DNA of 60,515 nucleotides, taken from Clostridiales bacterium (GTDB lineage: Bacteria > Bacillota > Clostridia > Oscillospirales > CAG-272). The stretch spans positions 1 to 60,515 of the forward strand of contig JAJQCT010000001.1 in assembly GCA_021202555.1 (NCBI GenBank), read 5' to 3'. Of the stretch, positions 16,548 to 25,982 are shown one piece after another; the first letter of the stretch is position 1; each line of letters begins with the position of its first letter. Below the pieces are notes generated by a model. That model was given only the letters and a program-made list of their open reading frames with translations, was not told the origin of the DNA and did not search any database. The position numbers and the translations under genes are program-made.

Positions 16548-19500
16548 GTGAGTGGATTTGTCCATCTCAATATTCACAGCGAATACAGCCTGCTTGAAAG
16601 TGCGATTCGCGTGAAGGATATTCCGGGGCTTGCAAAAAAACACGGACATACGGCGGCGGCGCTCACCGACAGAGGAGCGATGTACGGCGCCGTCGAATTT
16701 TATACGGCGTGTATCGACGCGGGAATCAAGCCCATAATCGGCTGCGAGGTACAGCTTACGGAGGGCTCACGATTCAGACGCGGCACATCCTCCGAGCGCC
16801 TTTACGACTTAGTGCTTCTCTGTGAAAATAACAAAGGATATAAAAATCTTATGCGCCTTGTCTCGCATTCGTGGATTGACGGGACGGGCGCGAAGCCCTG
16901 CGCCGACCGCGAGCTTCTCGAAACGTATTCGGACGGAATTATAGCGCTTTCGGGAGGTCGCGGCAGCTTTATTTCACGGGCTATAGTCGCGGGAAATTTT
17001 GCGGGAGCGGAGGAATACGTGGCGCGGCTTGCAAATATTTTCGGCAGGGATAATTTTTACCTTGCGCTTTCCGATCACGGCGTTGACGAGGAGCGGTCTA
17101 TAAATTCGTATATATGCGAAATATCGAAAAAATACGGAATCGGTCTTGTCGCCGCGAACAGCGTCTGCTACGCGAAAAGGGAGGACGCGGGAATCAGGGA
17201 TATTCTCATCTCAATTAAAAACGGAGCCACCGTATCAGACGGGCAGACCGACAATTTTGAAGGGAACGGACATTATTATAAATCGACGGAGGAGATGGAG
17301 GCGCTTTTCGGACATACCGACGGCGGATCTCCTATTGAAAATACCGTTAAAATAGCGGATAGATGTAATGTAACGCTCGATTTTGACACGGTTTATATGC
17401 CGAAATTCCCGTTTACGAACGGTATTCCGCCCGAAAAATATCTCTTTGACTTGACGGAGACGGGGCTTGCCGAGCGGCTTTCAAGGGGTCAGATAAAATA
17501 CGATGACAAATTTTCAGAGGAGGACTACCGCCGGCGTATAAAATATGAATTTGACGTTGTGGCGGGAACGGGCTACTGCGAATATTATCTTGTCGTGCAT
17601 GATTTTATAATGTTCGCGAAAAACAGCGGTATTCCCGTCGGTCCCGGGCGCGGAAGCGGCGCGGGAAGTCTCATCGCCTTTCTTGTCGGGATAACGGATA
17701 TAGACCCGCTGCGGTACGGGCTTCTTTTTGAGCGCTTTCTCAATCCCGAGCGGAAAAGCCGACCTGATTTCGACGTTGATTTCTGCTATGACAGGCGCGA
17801 CGAGGTTATAGCGTATGTCAAGGAAAAATACGGAGACGAACACGTCGCGCAGATAATAACCTTTGGAACTCTCGCCGCGCGCGCCGCCGTGCGCGACGTG
17901 GGAAGGGCGCTCGGAATGTCGTATTCGGACGTCGACAAGGTGGCGTCGCTTATACCTAAGGATACGGGAATAACGCTCGGGAATCTTCTGAACGATAAAA
18001 ATTCCGCGCTTTATAAGGCGTACACGTCATCGGACGACGCAAAAAAAATCATCGATATTGCAAGGAAAATCGAGGGGATGCCGCGTCATTCCTCGACCCA
18101 CGCGGCGGGTGTCGTGATAACGGACAAGAGCCTATCCGATATAGTGCCGCTCGCTGTAAACGGCGACACCGTGGTCACGCAGTACGACATGAACACGATA
18201 GCGAAGCTCGGACTTGTGAAATTTGATTTTCTGGGGCTTCGCTACCTTACGATAATTTCGGATACCGTGCGGCTTATAAAGGAGCGCGAGCCGGAGTTTG
18301 ACATCGGAATGATACCGACGGACGACGAAAAGACGTTTAACCTCATCGGAGATGGGGAGACGCTCGGCGTATTTCAGCTTGAGTCGTCGGGTATGAGGCG
18401 GATGCTGCGCAAATTCAAGCCGTCCTCGATTTCCGATATAATTGCCGCGATTGCGCTCTTTCGCCCGGGTCCGATGGAAAGCATTCCTGCCTATATCGAA
18501 CGCAAAAACGGCGGCGGCGAGATGAAATACAAGGATCCGCGCATTGCAAAGATACTTGAGGAAACCTACGGATGCATAGTATATCAGGAGCAGGTTATGC
18601 AGATTTTCTGCGCCGTCGCGGGATATTCGCTTGCCGAGGCTGACGTTGTGAGGGGCGCGATGGCAAAAAAGAAAGCCGACGTGCTTTTGTCGGAGAGGGA
18701 GAGATTCATTTCGGGAGCCGTCGGCGGCGGGATGAGCGAGGCTGACGCCGCGTCGCTTTTCGACGACATGGAATCCTTTTCAAGCTATGCGTTCAATAAA
18801 AGCCACGCTGCCGCCTATGCCGTGATTTCATATGAAACGGCGTATCTCAAATGCAGATACACAAAGGAATTTATGGCGTCTCTTCTCGATTCGGTATTTC
18901 ATTCGGGAGGGAAGACGTCGGATTATATTCTCGAATGCGAAAAGCGCGGAATCAAGGTTTTGCCGCCCGACATAAACGAAAGCAGGGCGGGATATACGGT
19001 GATTCGGGACGAGCCTTTTATAAGATACGGTCTCGGAGCGCTTAAAGGACTTGGAATACAGCAAATCGACTGTCTTGTCGCCGAAAGGGAGCGCGGGGGC
19101 AGATACCGTTCGTTTTACGATTTCGCGTCGCGCGTGAGCAGCGCGCAGATAGGAAAAAAGCAGGCGGAGGTGCTCATCAAAAGCGGCGCGTTTGATTCGC
19201 TCAGCGTCGCAAGACGACGTCTGATGGCGTCCTTTGAGGAAATCATGGACGGTCTGCACGAAAGGCAGCAGCGCAGCGTGTCCGGACAAATGGATATGTT
19301 CTCGAAAAGAGACAATCCTGACGACGAAAAAAAGGACGCCGAGGACGGCGATTACGATTACCCCGATTTGCCCGAATATTCGCGAAAGCAGCTTCTTTCG
19401 CTTGAAAAGGAATCATCGGGGATGTATTTCTCGGGGCATATACTCGACGATTTTTCGTCGGAGATTGAAAAAATTCCGCACGCCGACATCGCAGATATTC

Positions 19501-20123
19501 TTCGGCGCGGCGCCGACGGGGAATCATTCGGAGAGGGCGCCGACGTGGCGCTGTCCGATACAAAAAAGGAAACGTGCATCATCGGGATTATCGTGCGCAG
19601 AACGGAAAGAAAAACAAAAAACGGCGCGCCTATAATGTTTCTGGACGTTGAGGACAAAACGGGCGTCATCAGCGTCATTGTCCCGTCATTTGCGCTGGGG
19701 AAGTGTTCGGATGCGCTTTCGTCCGACGACCCGCTCGTCATGTCGGGCATAATCGGTCGGGACAGGTTTCGCGAGGAAGCAAGCTTCATCTGTCACAGCG
19801 CGAGCCTTTTGAAAAAAGGCGCTGATAAAACCTCGGATGAGGCAGGTGCGAAGCATATGGGGGAGCCGTCAATCGCCGCCTCGCCCGCCGTCGCAAGGGA
19901 GGCGACAAAGCTTTATATAAGGCTCGACCGCATCGGCTCGCCGATTTATAAAAGAGTGCGGGGGCTTATTGAAATTTTCTCGGGCACGCTCCCGGTCTTC
20001 ATATATGATGAGGAAAGCAAAAGCTACACGCGATTTGAAAGCTGCGGCGCGAATGGAAAATCGGCACGTCTTATCGCGGAGCTGAAGGAGCTTTTGGGGG
20101 AAGAAAACGTCGTGCTGAAATAA
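16548..20123 (+). CDS. dnaE: DNA polymerase III alpha subunit DnaE
   Basis: 1191 aa replicative-type polymerase. The N-terminal PHP domain starts VHLNIHSEYSLLESA and contains AALTDRGAMYGAVEF. The palm has VGPGRGSGAGSLIAF (near 364-378) and the catalytic aspartates in RPDFDVDFCYDRRDE (near 403-417). YQEQVMQIFCAVAGYS and SYAFNKSHAAAYAV are the fingers motifs. A helix-hairpin-helix region and an OB domain (FLDVEDKTGVISVIVP) follow. Start is GTG at 16548 behind AAAGGAGCG. In Clostridia DnaE works beside PolC; PolC is not in the window. Confidence 0.96.
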   Translation: MSGFVHLNIHSEYSLLESAIRVKDIPGLAKKHGHTAAALTDRGAMYGAVEFYTACIDAGIKPIIGCEVQLTEGSRFRRGTSSERLYDLVLLCENNKGYKNLMRLVSHSWIDGTGAKPCADRELLETYSDGIIALSGGRGSFISRAIVAGNFAGAEEYVARLANIFGRDNFYLALSDHGVDEERSINSYICEISKKYGIGLVAANSVCYAKREDAGIRDILISIKNGATVSDGQTDNFEGNGHYYKSTEEMEALFGHTDGGSPIENTVKIADRCNVTLDFDTVYMPKFPFTNGIPPEKYLFDLTETGLAERLSRGQIKYDDKFSEEDYRRRIKYEFDVVAGTGYCEYYLVVHDFIMFAKNSGIPVGPGRGSGAGSLIAFLVGITDIDPLRYGLLFERFLNPERKSRPDFDVDFCYDRRDEVIAYVKEKYGDEHVAQIITFGTLAARAAVRDVGRALGMSYSDVDKVASLIPKDTGITLGNLLNDKNSALYKAYTSSDDAKKIIDIARKIEGMPRHSSTHAAGVVITDKSLSDIVPLAVNGDTVVTQYDMNTIAKLGLVKFDFLGLRYLTIISDTVRLIKEREPEFDIGMIPTDDEKTFNLIGDGETLGVFQLESSGMRRMLRKFKPSSISDIIAAIALFRPGPMESIPAYIERKNGGGEMKYKDPRIAKILEETYGCIVYQEQVMQIFCAVAGYSLAEADVVRGAMAKKKADVLLSERERFISGAVGGGMSEADAASLFDDMESFSSYAFNKSHAAAYAVISYETAYLKCRYTKEFMASLLDSVFHSGGKTSDYILECEKRGIKVLPPDINESRAGYTVIRDEPFIRYGLGALKGLGIQQIDCLVAERERGGRYRSFYDFASRVSSAQIGKKQAEVLIKSGAFDSLSVARRRLMASFEEIMDGLHERQQRSVSGQMDMFSKRDNPDDEKKDAEDGDYDYPDLPEYSRKQLLSLEKESSGMYFSGHILDDFSSEIEKIPHADIADILRRGADGESFGEGADVALSDTKKETCIIGIIVRRTERKTKNGAPIMFLDVEDKTGVISVIVPSFALGKCSDALSSDDPLVMSGIIGRDRFREEASFICHSASLLKKGADKTSDEAGAKHMGEPSIAASPAVAREATKLYIRLDRIGSPIYKRVRGLIEIFSGTLPVFIYDEESKSYTRFESCGANGKSARLIAELKELLGEENVVLK

Positions 20124-20125
20124 AA

Positions 20126-20539
20126 TCAGCTTGTGAACGCCTCAATATACGTGATAAGCTCCGAAAAGGAGCAGTAAATTCCCTCGTCGAGCGAATTTCT
20201 CGTCTCCTCGGGAAGCGTGAAAAGATAGACGTCAACGACGTAGAGCGGGCAGGTCTCGTCTTTGCGGAATACTCCTATCTTCAAGCCGTATGAGCGCAGA
20301 AGATATTCGCCCTCATCTTCATTTTCTTCGTTCCACTCCGTGGGCGAGTACTTTGCTGCGACCTCGGATAAATCCGAGACAATTTCTGCCGATGCGCTTT
20401 TCACAAAGGTGTAAACAGCCTCGCCTGTTTCCACAGCGCGCGAAACAATCCTATCGGCGCCGCTGTTTACATCAGCCGCGTATCTAAAAATAGCGCAAAC
20501 CGCCAAGAGCAAAAGTACATTTCTTACAAATTTTATCAC
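20126..20539 (-). CDS. BofC C-terminal-domain-like secreted or anchored protein
   Basis: 137 aa. An N-terminal hydrophobic segment (VRNVLLLLAVCAIF, residues 5-18) indicates export or membrane anchoring. The C-terminal half (LLRSYGLKIGVFRKDETCPLYVVDVYLFTLPEETRNSLDEGI, then SFSELITYIEAFTS) follows the pattern of the BofC C-terminal domain, a module of spore-formers. In Bacillus BofC restrains SpoIVB signalling in the forespore; here only the domain likeness is seen. It starts with GTG at 20539 behind GGAGG. It is convergent with dnaE and divergent from the PBP gene. The call is from pattern memory, not a search. Confidence 0.6.
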   Translation of the reverse strand: MIKFVRNVLLLLAVCAIFRYAADVNSGADRIVSRAVETGEAVYTFVKSASAEIVSDLSEVAAKYSPTEWNEENEDEGEYLLRSYGLKIGVFRKDETCPLYVVDVYLFTLPEETRNSLDEGIYCSFSELITYIEAFTS

Positions 20540-20622
20540 TACCTACCTCCCGAACTCAAAAAATTTTATCGTGGTACGATTATTATTTCTTGGCGATTAA
20601 CATTTTATTCAAACCGATGGAT

Positions 20623-20628
20623 TATAAT
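20623..20628 (+). promoter_or_regulatory. Likely -10 box for the class A PBP gene
   Basis: TATAAT at 20623-20628, about 75 bases before the TTG start. A TTAACA at 20597-20602 is the best -35 candidate but with a long 20-nt spacer, so the promoter is tentative. Confidence 0.4.
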
Positions 20629-20703
20629 ATATGCGTAGGAAAAAGCGTCAGAAGGCTTTGGCAGCCGACGGACGGCAGATTTTTTTGAAGGGAGACTGTC
20701 ACT

Positions 20704-23535
20704 TTGAACGGAAAGACTGACAATAAGATAACCCTTTGGGATAAGTTCAAGGGTTATCTTGCGGAGAAATACGGCAATCTCAATATTCCCGACGAAATAT
20801 CAATCGCAATCGAATTGATTTTCAAGGTCGTATACAAGATTGTCGCCGTTATTCTTGACATCATTGTCACGCTTCTTCTGATTATCGCGATTACGGGAAT
20901 AATCGTCGTGACGGCATTCGCCATATATATAAGCAATTACATCGATCCGACGTTCGATGAGGATTTGATAATTACCTCGGCAGAACAGACCTCTGAGCTT
21001 TATTATATGGATTACACCGACAGGACGAACAGAATAGGCACCGCCGTCAAAATCGAGGATCAGGTGCTTGCGGGCGACGAATATTCCATTTGGGCGGATT
21101 ATTCATCGCTTCCCGAGGATCTTATCAATGCCTTTGTCTCGATTGAGGACGAGCGCTTCTGGAGCCATAACGGGGTTGACTGGTTCCGCACCGTCGCCGC
21201 GGCGGCAAACGAGGTGCTGCACTTAAAGGACACCTTCGGCGGATCGACGATAACGCAGCAGCTTGTCAAAAACTCAACGGGTGACGATGATTTCACGATA
21301 CAGCGAAAGGTGCAGGAAATTCTGCGCGCGATAAACGTCGAGAGTCTCTACTCAAAGGAAGAGATTATCACGATGTATCTGAATATCATAAGCTTTTCGC
21401 AGAACTGCACGGGTGTGCAGAGTGCGGCTTATACGTATTTCGGCAAGGATGTAAGCGAGCTTACGCTTATCGAGTGCGCCGCCCTCGCCGCTATCGCAAA
21501 ATCGCCGTATTACTATGACCCGATAAATTATCCCGAAAACAACAAGGAGCGCAGGCAGGACGTTCTCGACAAAATGCTTGAGCTTGGATATATCACGCAG
21601 GCGGAATACGACGAGGTTTATTACGCCGACCTTGAGCTTTACACGGAAACTACGACCTCAGTCGCGACGAGCGTGAACACATGGTACACGGATGCCGTTA
21701 TCGAGGATATTATCGCCGATTATGCGGAGCAGTACGATGTCTCGACCGCAGTCGCAAGCCTCAAGCTCTATACTGCGGGATGGAAAATTTATACGGTCAT
21801 GGACCCGGATATTCAGACGATACTTGAGCAGATATATCTGGATGATTCGTATTTCGCCGATGACGGTACGGGCATACTGCCCGAATCGGCGGCGGTAATA
21901 ATGGACCCGTATACGGGCGATATTCTTGCTCTTGTCGGAGGGCGTGGCGAGAAAACTGCGTCGCGCGTTTACAACAGGGCAACACAGGCGACGCGACCGT
22001 GCGGCTCGTCAATCAAGCCGCTGTCTGTTTACGCGCCCGCGCTCGAGGAGGGAATTATCACATGGAGTACCGTCTACGACGATACGCCCGTGGATTTCGG
22101 CGACTACGAGGATGTCTCGGATGCGGTTGCGTGGCCGAAGAACAATCCTAACAGGTATGCGGGGCTGACGACCGTGTATGATGCAATCACGGTATCAAAG
22201 AACACTGTCGCCGTAAAGGTGCTTCAGGACCTCGGAATTGACGAATCCTTTGAGTTCCTTTCCGAAAAGCTTCATTTCACCTCGATTATTGATAGCTACA
22301 CGAACGATGCGGGCGTGACGTATACAGACAAGGCGCTCTCGCCTTTGGCGCTCGGTCAGTTCACATACGGCGTCACTGTGCGCGAGATGACTGCGGGCTA
22401 CCAGATATTTGCCAACAGCGGACTTTACAACGAATCGAGAACGTACCTTACCGTGACGGATTCGGATGGAAACGTCGTGCTTTCAACCGAATCGAGCGCC
22501 GAGGTTGTCATAAGCGCTCAAAATGCGTCTATTATGACGAAGATGCTCGAGGGAGTTGTTGATACGGGTACCGCGAAGGCTCTGACGCTCAAGAGCAAAA
22601 TCGACGTTGCGGGCAAAACCGGAACGACGACAGCGGACTATGACAGATGGTTCATAGGATATACGCCGTATTATCTCTGCGGCGTGTGGTTCGGGTACGA
22701 TCAGAACCAAACGCTATCGGGATACAGTACTAACCCCGCGATGCTGCTATGGGATGAAATAATGACGCAGGTGCATCAGGAAATATTCGATGCGGTTGAA
22801 GCGGGGACTGAGGAACTCAAGACATTTGAGGTCGCGGCGGGCGTTGTTCAGGCAACGTACTGTCTTGATTCGGGCGACGTATACACGAGTACCTGCGCGA
22901 AGGATCCGCGCGGCTCAAGAAGTGCGACGGGATATTTCACAACCGAGACAGTCCCGACAGATGACTGCGAAACTCACGTTCTCGTGCTTTACGATTCGAC
23001 GACGGGAGGCGTCGCGAGCCAATACTGTAATGAAAGCAACCTTGTCGAATACGCACTGATACGGGTGGAGGACAGAAGCTTCCCGATTCAGGTAACAATA
23101 ACGGACGCGCAGTACGTCTACCGCGAGCTATCCTCAAATGTCAAGCCGAGCGCCGACTCGTCGAAGGCATTCTTTGAGAATATGCTTTCCACGGGCGAGT
23201 ACTGCGGTACGTCAGGCGTGTCAAGTGCATTTAACAGATTCTGTTCGACCCATTACGACTATTCAAGCTCGTCGGGCATTGATTTCACTGTAACGACGGA
23301 TGAGGTCACGACGGAGGCACTAACGGACGAGGTTACAACCGATACCTCGCCGCCCGAAACGACTGCATCGGCTCAGACAACCGAGGCTCGGACTACGGAG
23401 ACGACGACCGAATCGGAAACGACAACGGACTCACCGACAGAATCCGACACGACAGCAGCCGAATCAACAGGCTCATCGACCGAGCCTGAGGAAACGACAG
23501 GTGCTGCCGAGGAAACAACGGGTTCCGCGGAGTAG
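20704..23535 (+). CDS. Class A penicillin-binding protein (PBP1A family)
   Basis: 943 aa bifunctional peptidoglycan synthase. After a cytoplasmic N-terminus and a membrane helix (about 46-77) comes the GT51 glycosyltransferase with SIEDERFWSHNGVDW, FGGSTITQQLVKN and RKVQEILRAI. The transpeptidase follows with the active-site SSIKP (SxxK), SKN and KTGTT motifs. A C-terminal tail of about 80 residues is almost only Thr, Ser, Glu, Ala and Pro. Start is TTG at 20704 behind AAGGGAG. It is transcribed away from the BofC-like gene and ends at a strong two-way terminator. Confidence 0.95.
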   Translation: MNGKTDNKITLWDKFKGYLAEKYGNLNIPDEISIAIELIFKVVYKIVAVILDIIVTLLLIIAITGIIVVTAFAIYISNYIDPTFDEDLIITSAEQTSELYYMDYTDRTNRIGTAVKIEDQVLAGDEYSIWADYSSLPEDLINAFVSIEDERFWSHNGVDWFRTVAAAANEVLHLKDTFGGSTITQQLVKNSTGDDDFTIQRKVQEILRAINVESLYSKEEIITMYLNIISFSQNCTGVQSAAYTYFGKDVSELTLIECAALAAIAKSPYYYDPINYPENNKERRQDVLDKMLELGYITQAEYDEVYYADLELYTETTTSVATSVNTWYTDAVIEDIIADYAEQYDVSTAVASLKLYTAGWKIYTVMDPDIQTILEQIYLDDSYFADDGTGILPESAAVIMDPYTGDILALVGGRGEKTASRVYNRATQATRPCGSSIKPLSVYAPALEEGIITWSTVYDDTPVDFGDYEDVSDAVAWPKNNPNRYAGLTTVYDAITVSKNTVAVKVLQDLGIDESFEFLSEKLHFTSIIDSYTNDAGVTYTDKALSPLALGQFTYGVTVREMTAGYQIFANSGLYNESRTYLTVTDSDGNVVLSTESSAEVVISAQNASIMTKMLEGVVDTGTAKALTLKSKIDVAGKTGTTTADYDRWFIGYTPYYLCGVWFGYDQNQTLSGYSTNPAMLLWDEIMTQVHQEIFDAVEAGTEELKTFEVAAGVVQATYCLDSGDVYTSTCAKDPRGSRSATGYFTTETVPTDDCETHVLVLYDSTTGGVASQYCNESNLVEYALIRVEDRSFPIQVTITDAQYVYRELSSNVKPSADSSKAFFENMLSTGEYCGTSGVSSAFNRFCSTHYDYSSSSGIDFTVTTDEVTTEALTDEVTTDTSPPETTASAQTTEARTTETTTESETTTDSPTESDTTAAESTGSSTEPEETTGAAEETTGSAE

Positions 23536-23548
23536 ATAACGAAAAAAT

Positions 23549-23593
23549 CAAAATCCCCCGAAACGGAGAGTGCTCCGCCTCGGGGGATTTTTT
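23549..23593 (+). terminator. Bidirectional terminator between the PBP and C-S lyase genes
   Basis: AAATCCCCCGA (23551-23561) pairs with TCGGGGGATTT (23580-23590); a smaller GGAG/CTCC stem sits in the loop. A T run follows on the plus side and a T-rich run on the minus side, so it can end both converging transcripts. Confidence 0.85.
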
Positions 23594-23665
23594 CGCAGTA
23601 TGAGTAAAGACATTTCATTCCGCGCACCGTGCCGCAAATATTCAGGTTCGGCGACGAAATATATT

Positions 23666-24838
23666 CTACTTTACCTCTTCGATATAGAGCTTCACTCCGC
23701 GCCTGAGCCTTTCAAGTCCGTCGTAAAGCGTTTCCTTCGGACAGGCGACGTTCAGACGAACGAAGCGATTGCCCGTGCCGCCGTAAATTTCGCCCGCGGT
23801 GAGGAAAAGTCCCGTTTTCTTTCGTATAAATTCCTCGACTGCTCTCGAGTCGTCGCCGAGCGAGGACATATCGAGCCACATCAGATACGTCGCGTCGGAT
23901 GACGTTGCTTTGATTTCGGGAATATTCTCGGATATGAATTTCTCCGTAATCCTTTTGTTTTCGTAAATATACTGCCGAAGCTCGTCAAGCCATTCGCCGC
24001 ACTCATTGAATGCAGCAACAGCGACGCATTCGGCGAATGAATTCGGCTCGGACAGCTCGTCCGTATTAAGTCCGCGCTTTACACGATTCCGCAGCCCCTC
24101 GTTCGGCACGATTACGGCGGAGGAGTGAAGTCCCGCGATATTGAACGCCTTTGTCGGCGCGACGCACGTCACGCTTATATCGCGGCACACATCGGAAACT
24201 GATGCAAAAGGCACATATCCGACGCCCGGGTCGGTTATGTCGCAGTGTATTTCATCTGAAATCACCGTGACGTGATGGCGGCGGCAAAGCTCGCCTGTTC
24301 GCGCGAGCGTTTCCACGTCCCATATCTTGCCGACGGGATTGTGCGGATTGCATAGAATCATAAGCGTGGTCTCGGGGTCTGAAAGCTTTGCTTCAAGGTC
24401 GTCAAAATCAACAGTAAAGACCTCGCCGTCGTATTTGAGCGGACTGTCGATTACGCGCCGCCCGTTATCCTCAATGCTGTGGAAAAATGCGTTGTATACG
24501 GGCGTTTGCAGCAGAACCTTTTCGGCGGGATTTGTGAGACGGCGGACGATGCTTGAAATCGACGGCACAACGCCGACGCTGAAAATCATCCATTCCTTCT
24601 TGATTTCAAGTCCGTGACGGCTGTGCCACCAGTTTATGTACGCGGAATACCACTCGTCGGAGATGTCTCTATACCCGAAAATCCCGTGAGAGACACGATT
24701 TTCGATTGACGCACGGATTGCGGGAGCTGCGGGGAAGTCCATGTCGGCAATCCACATCGGCAGCTCGCCCTCCCCGACATTCCACTTGATTGAATCCGTA
24801 CCGCGTCTGTTGACAACGGTGTCAAAATCGTATTTCAT
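23666..24838 (-). CDS. PLP-dependent C-S lyase / aminotransferase, MalY/PatB family
   Basis: 390 aa fold-type I PLP enzyme. Family members cleave cystathionine and similar thioethers. It opens with the typical MKYDFDTVVNRRGTDSIKWN, then PMWIADMDF, the NPHNPVGKIW loop (near 167-176), ISDEIHCDI with the PLP-binding Asp, and APTKAFNIAGLHSS, where the Lys forms the Schiff base; the C-terminal RLNVACP Arg binds the carboxylate. I chose ATG 24838 because GGAGGG lies just before it. It starts 13 bases after the DUF3737 gene, so the two are probably co-transcribed. Confidence 0.88.
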   Translation of the reverse strand: MKYDFDTVVNRRGTDSIKWNVGEGELPMWIADMDFPAAPAIRASIENRVSHGIFGYRDISDEWYSAYINWWHSRHGLEIKKEWMIFSVGVVPSISSIVRRLTNPAEKVLLQTPVYNAFFHSIEDNGRRVIDSPLKYDGEVFTVDFDDLEAKLSDPETTLMILCNPHNPVGKIWDVETLARTGELCRRHHVTVISDEIHCDITDPGVGYVPFASVSDVCRDISVTCVAPTKAFNIAGLHSSAVIVPNEGLRNRVKRGLNTDELSEPNSFAECVAVAAFNECGEWLDELRQYIYENKRITEKFISENIPEIKATSSDATYLMWLDMSSLGDDSRAVEEFIRKKTGLFLTAGEIYGGTGNRFVRLNVACPKETLYDGLERLRRGVKLYIEEVK

Positions 24839-24851
24839 AAAAAATCCCTCC

Positions 24852-25730
24852 TCAGTTGTTCCTGCATATGATAACTGTCTTTTCGGGGTCAACCCTGTCG
24901 CGCTCGATTATGAGATTTTCAATGCTTTCCGCACGGATTATTCCGCCCGAGGGGTTGAGAACGCTGTCGATTTTACTGTCGATTTCCGCGTCCACCGTCG
25001 AATATTCAAATGAGAGCGTAGTGTTGATGAGCTTGCAGTGCCTCATAACGAGATTATCTATGTAGCACATCCCCTGAAGACTTTCTATCGTGCAGTTTTC
25101 AAGCGTGAGGTTTTTCGAGTTCCAGCCGAGATATTCTCCCGAAATGAAGCTGTCGCGCACGGTTATGTTGTCCGCGTTCCAGAAAGCGTCCTTTGAGAGA
25201 AGCCGCGAATGTTCCACTGTCACGTTTTCGGAGCCGTCAAACGAGTAATTTCCGTGAAGGGTGAGATTTGAAACCTTCATGTTTTTGCTGTTCATTGCAA
25301 AATAATCGCCCTTTGCCGTCACGTTTTCGAGAGTTACGCCGTCGCAGCTCCAGATTGTTTCAGCCGCGTTCGGAAACGATACATTTCTCAGTGTAAGGTT
25401 TCGGCACCGCCTGAAATTTTTCGGCGCTTCAATCGCCGAGTCCGTGACGGTTATGTCCTCCGTATACCATACTCCCGCGCGTCCCATCTCAAACCATGTC
25501 GAATCCTTCACCTTTATGTTCTTTGCGTACCAGAGCGGATACTTCCATTTGAACATACAGCCGTAAAGCTCAATGTTCCGGCTCTCCTTCAGGGGAGATT
25601 CGCCGTCCTCGAAAATGGTATCGTATATTTTAAGGTCGTGACCGAAAAAGAGCGCCCTCTCTCCCGTCAGCACCTTTTGATGAATTTCCGTCATACAGCC
25701 ACAGCCGTATGTGTCCGTGTCACCGTACAA
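24852..25730 (-). CDS. DUF3737-family beta-helix protein
   Basis: 292 aa, built almost wholly of short repeats of the type N-(I/L/V)-x-(V/L)-x-(D/N)-S/C, as in NIKVKDSTW, DITVTDSAI, NLTLRNVSF and NITVRDSFI, giving a right-handed beta-helix like pectate-lyase folds. The opening HQKVLTGERALFFGHDLKIYDTIFEDGESPLKES is characteristic of DUF3737, a family of unknown function. Start is TTG at 25730, set by AGGAGG seven bases upstream; an ATG at 25694 is the alternative. Soluble, no signal peptide. It sits upstream of the C-S lyase gene. Confidence 0.8.
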   Translation of the reverse strand: MYGDTDTYGCGCMTEIHQKVLTGERALFFGHDLKIYDTIFEDGESPLKESRNIELYGCMFKWKYPLWYAKNIKVKDSTWFEMGRAGVWYTEDITVTDSAIEAPKNFRRCRNLTLRNVSFPNAAETIWSCDGVTLENVTAKGDYFAMNSKNMKVSNLTLHGNYSFDGSENVTVEHSRLLSKDAFWNADNITVRDSFISGEYLGWNSKNLTLENCTIESLQGMCYIDNLVMRHCKLINTTLSFEYSTVDAEIDSKIDSVLNPSGGIIRAESIENLIIERDRVDPEKTVIICRNN

Positions 25731-25916
25731 TTTTTGTCCTCCTCTTTGCCGAATAAAAACGGCATTTGTTTGCTTTGATATTATAATAGCACAAAGCGGC
25801 AAAACTTTCAATGGAAAAATAAAAAAGCGGGTGCATTATTATCGTCGATGACCGAAATTTCAGCCTCGCACGCGCGGATTTTCCCCGCGGGAAATTTATT
25901 TTTTTTAATCCGTGTA

Positions 25917-25945
25917 TTGAAAAAGAGCGCGGTATGTGATATACT
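25917..25945 (+). promoter_or_regulatory. Sigma-A promoter of hprK
   Basis: TTGAAA at 25917-25922, 17-nt spacer, TATACT at 25940-25945; about 37 bases before the hprK ATG. Confidence 0.7.
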
Positions 25946-25982
25946 TTTATGCGTAGATAACGAGAGAGGATTTGGTGCGCAT

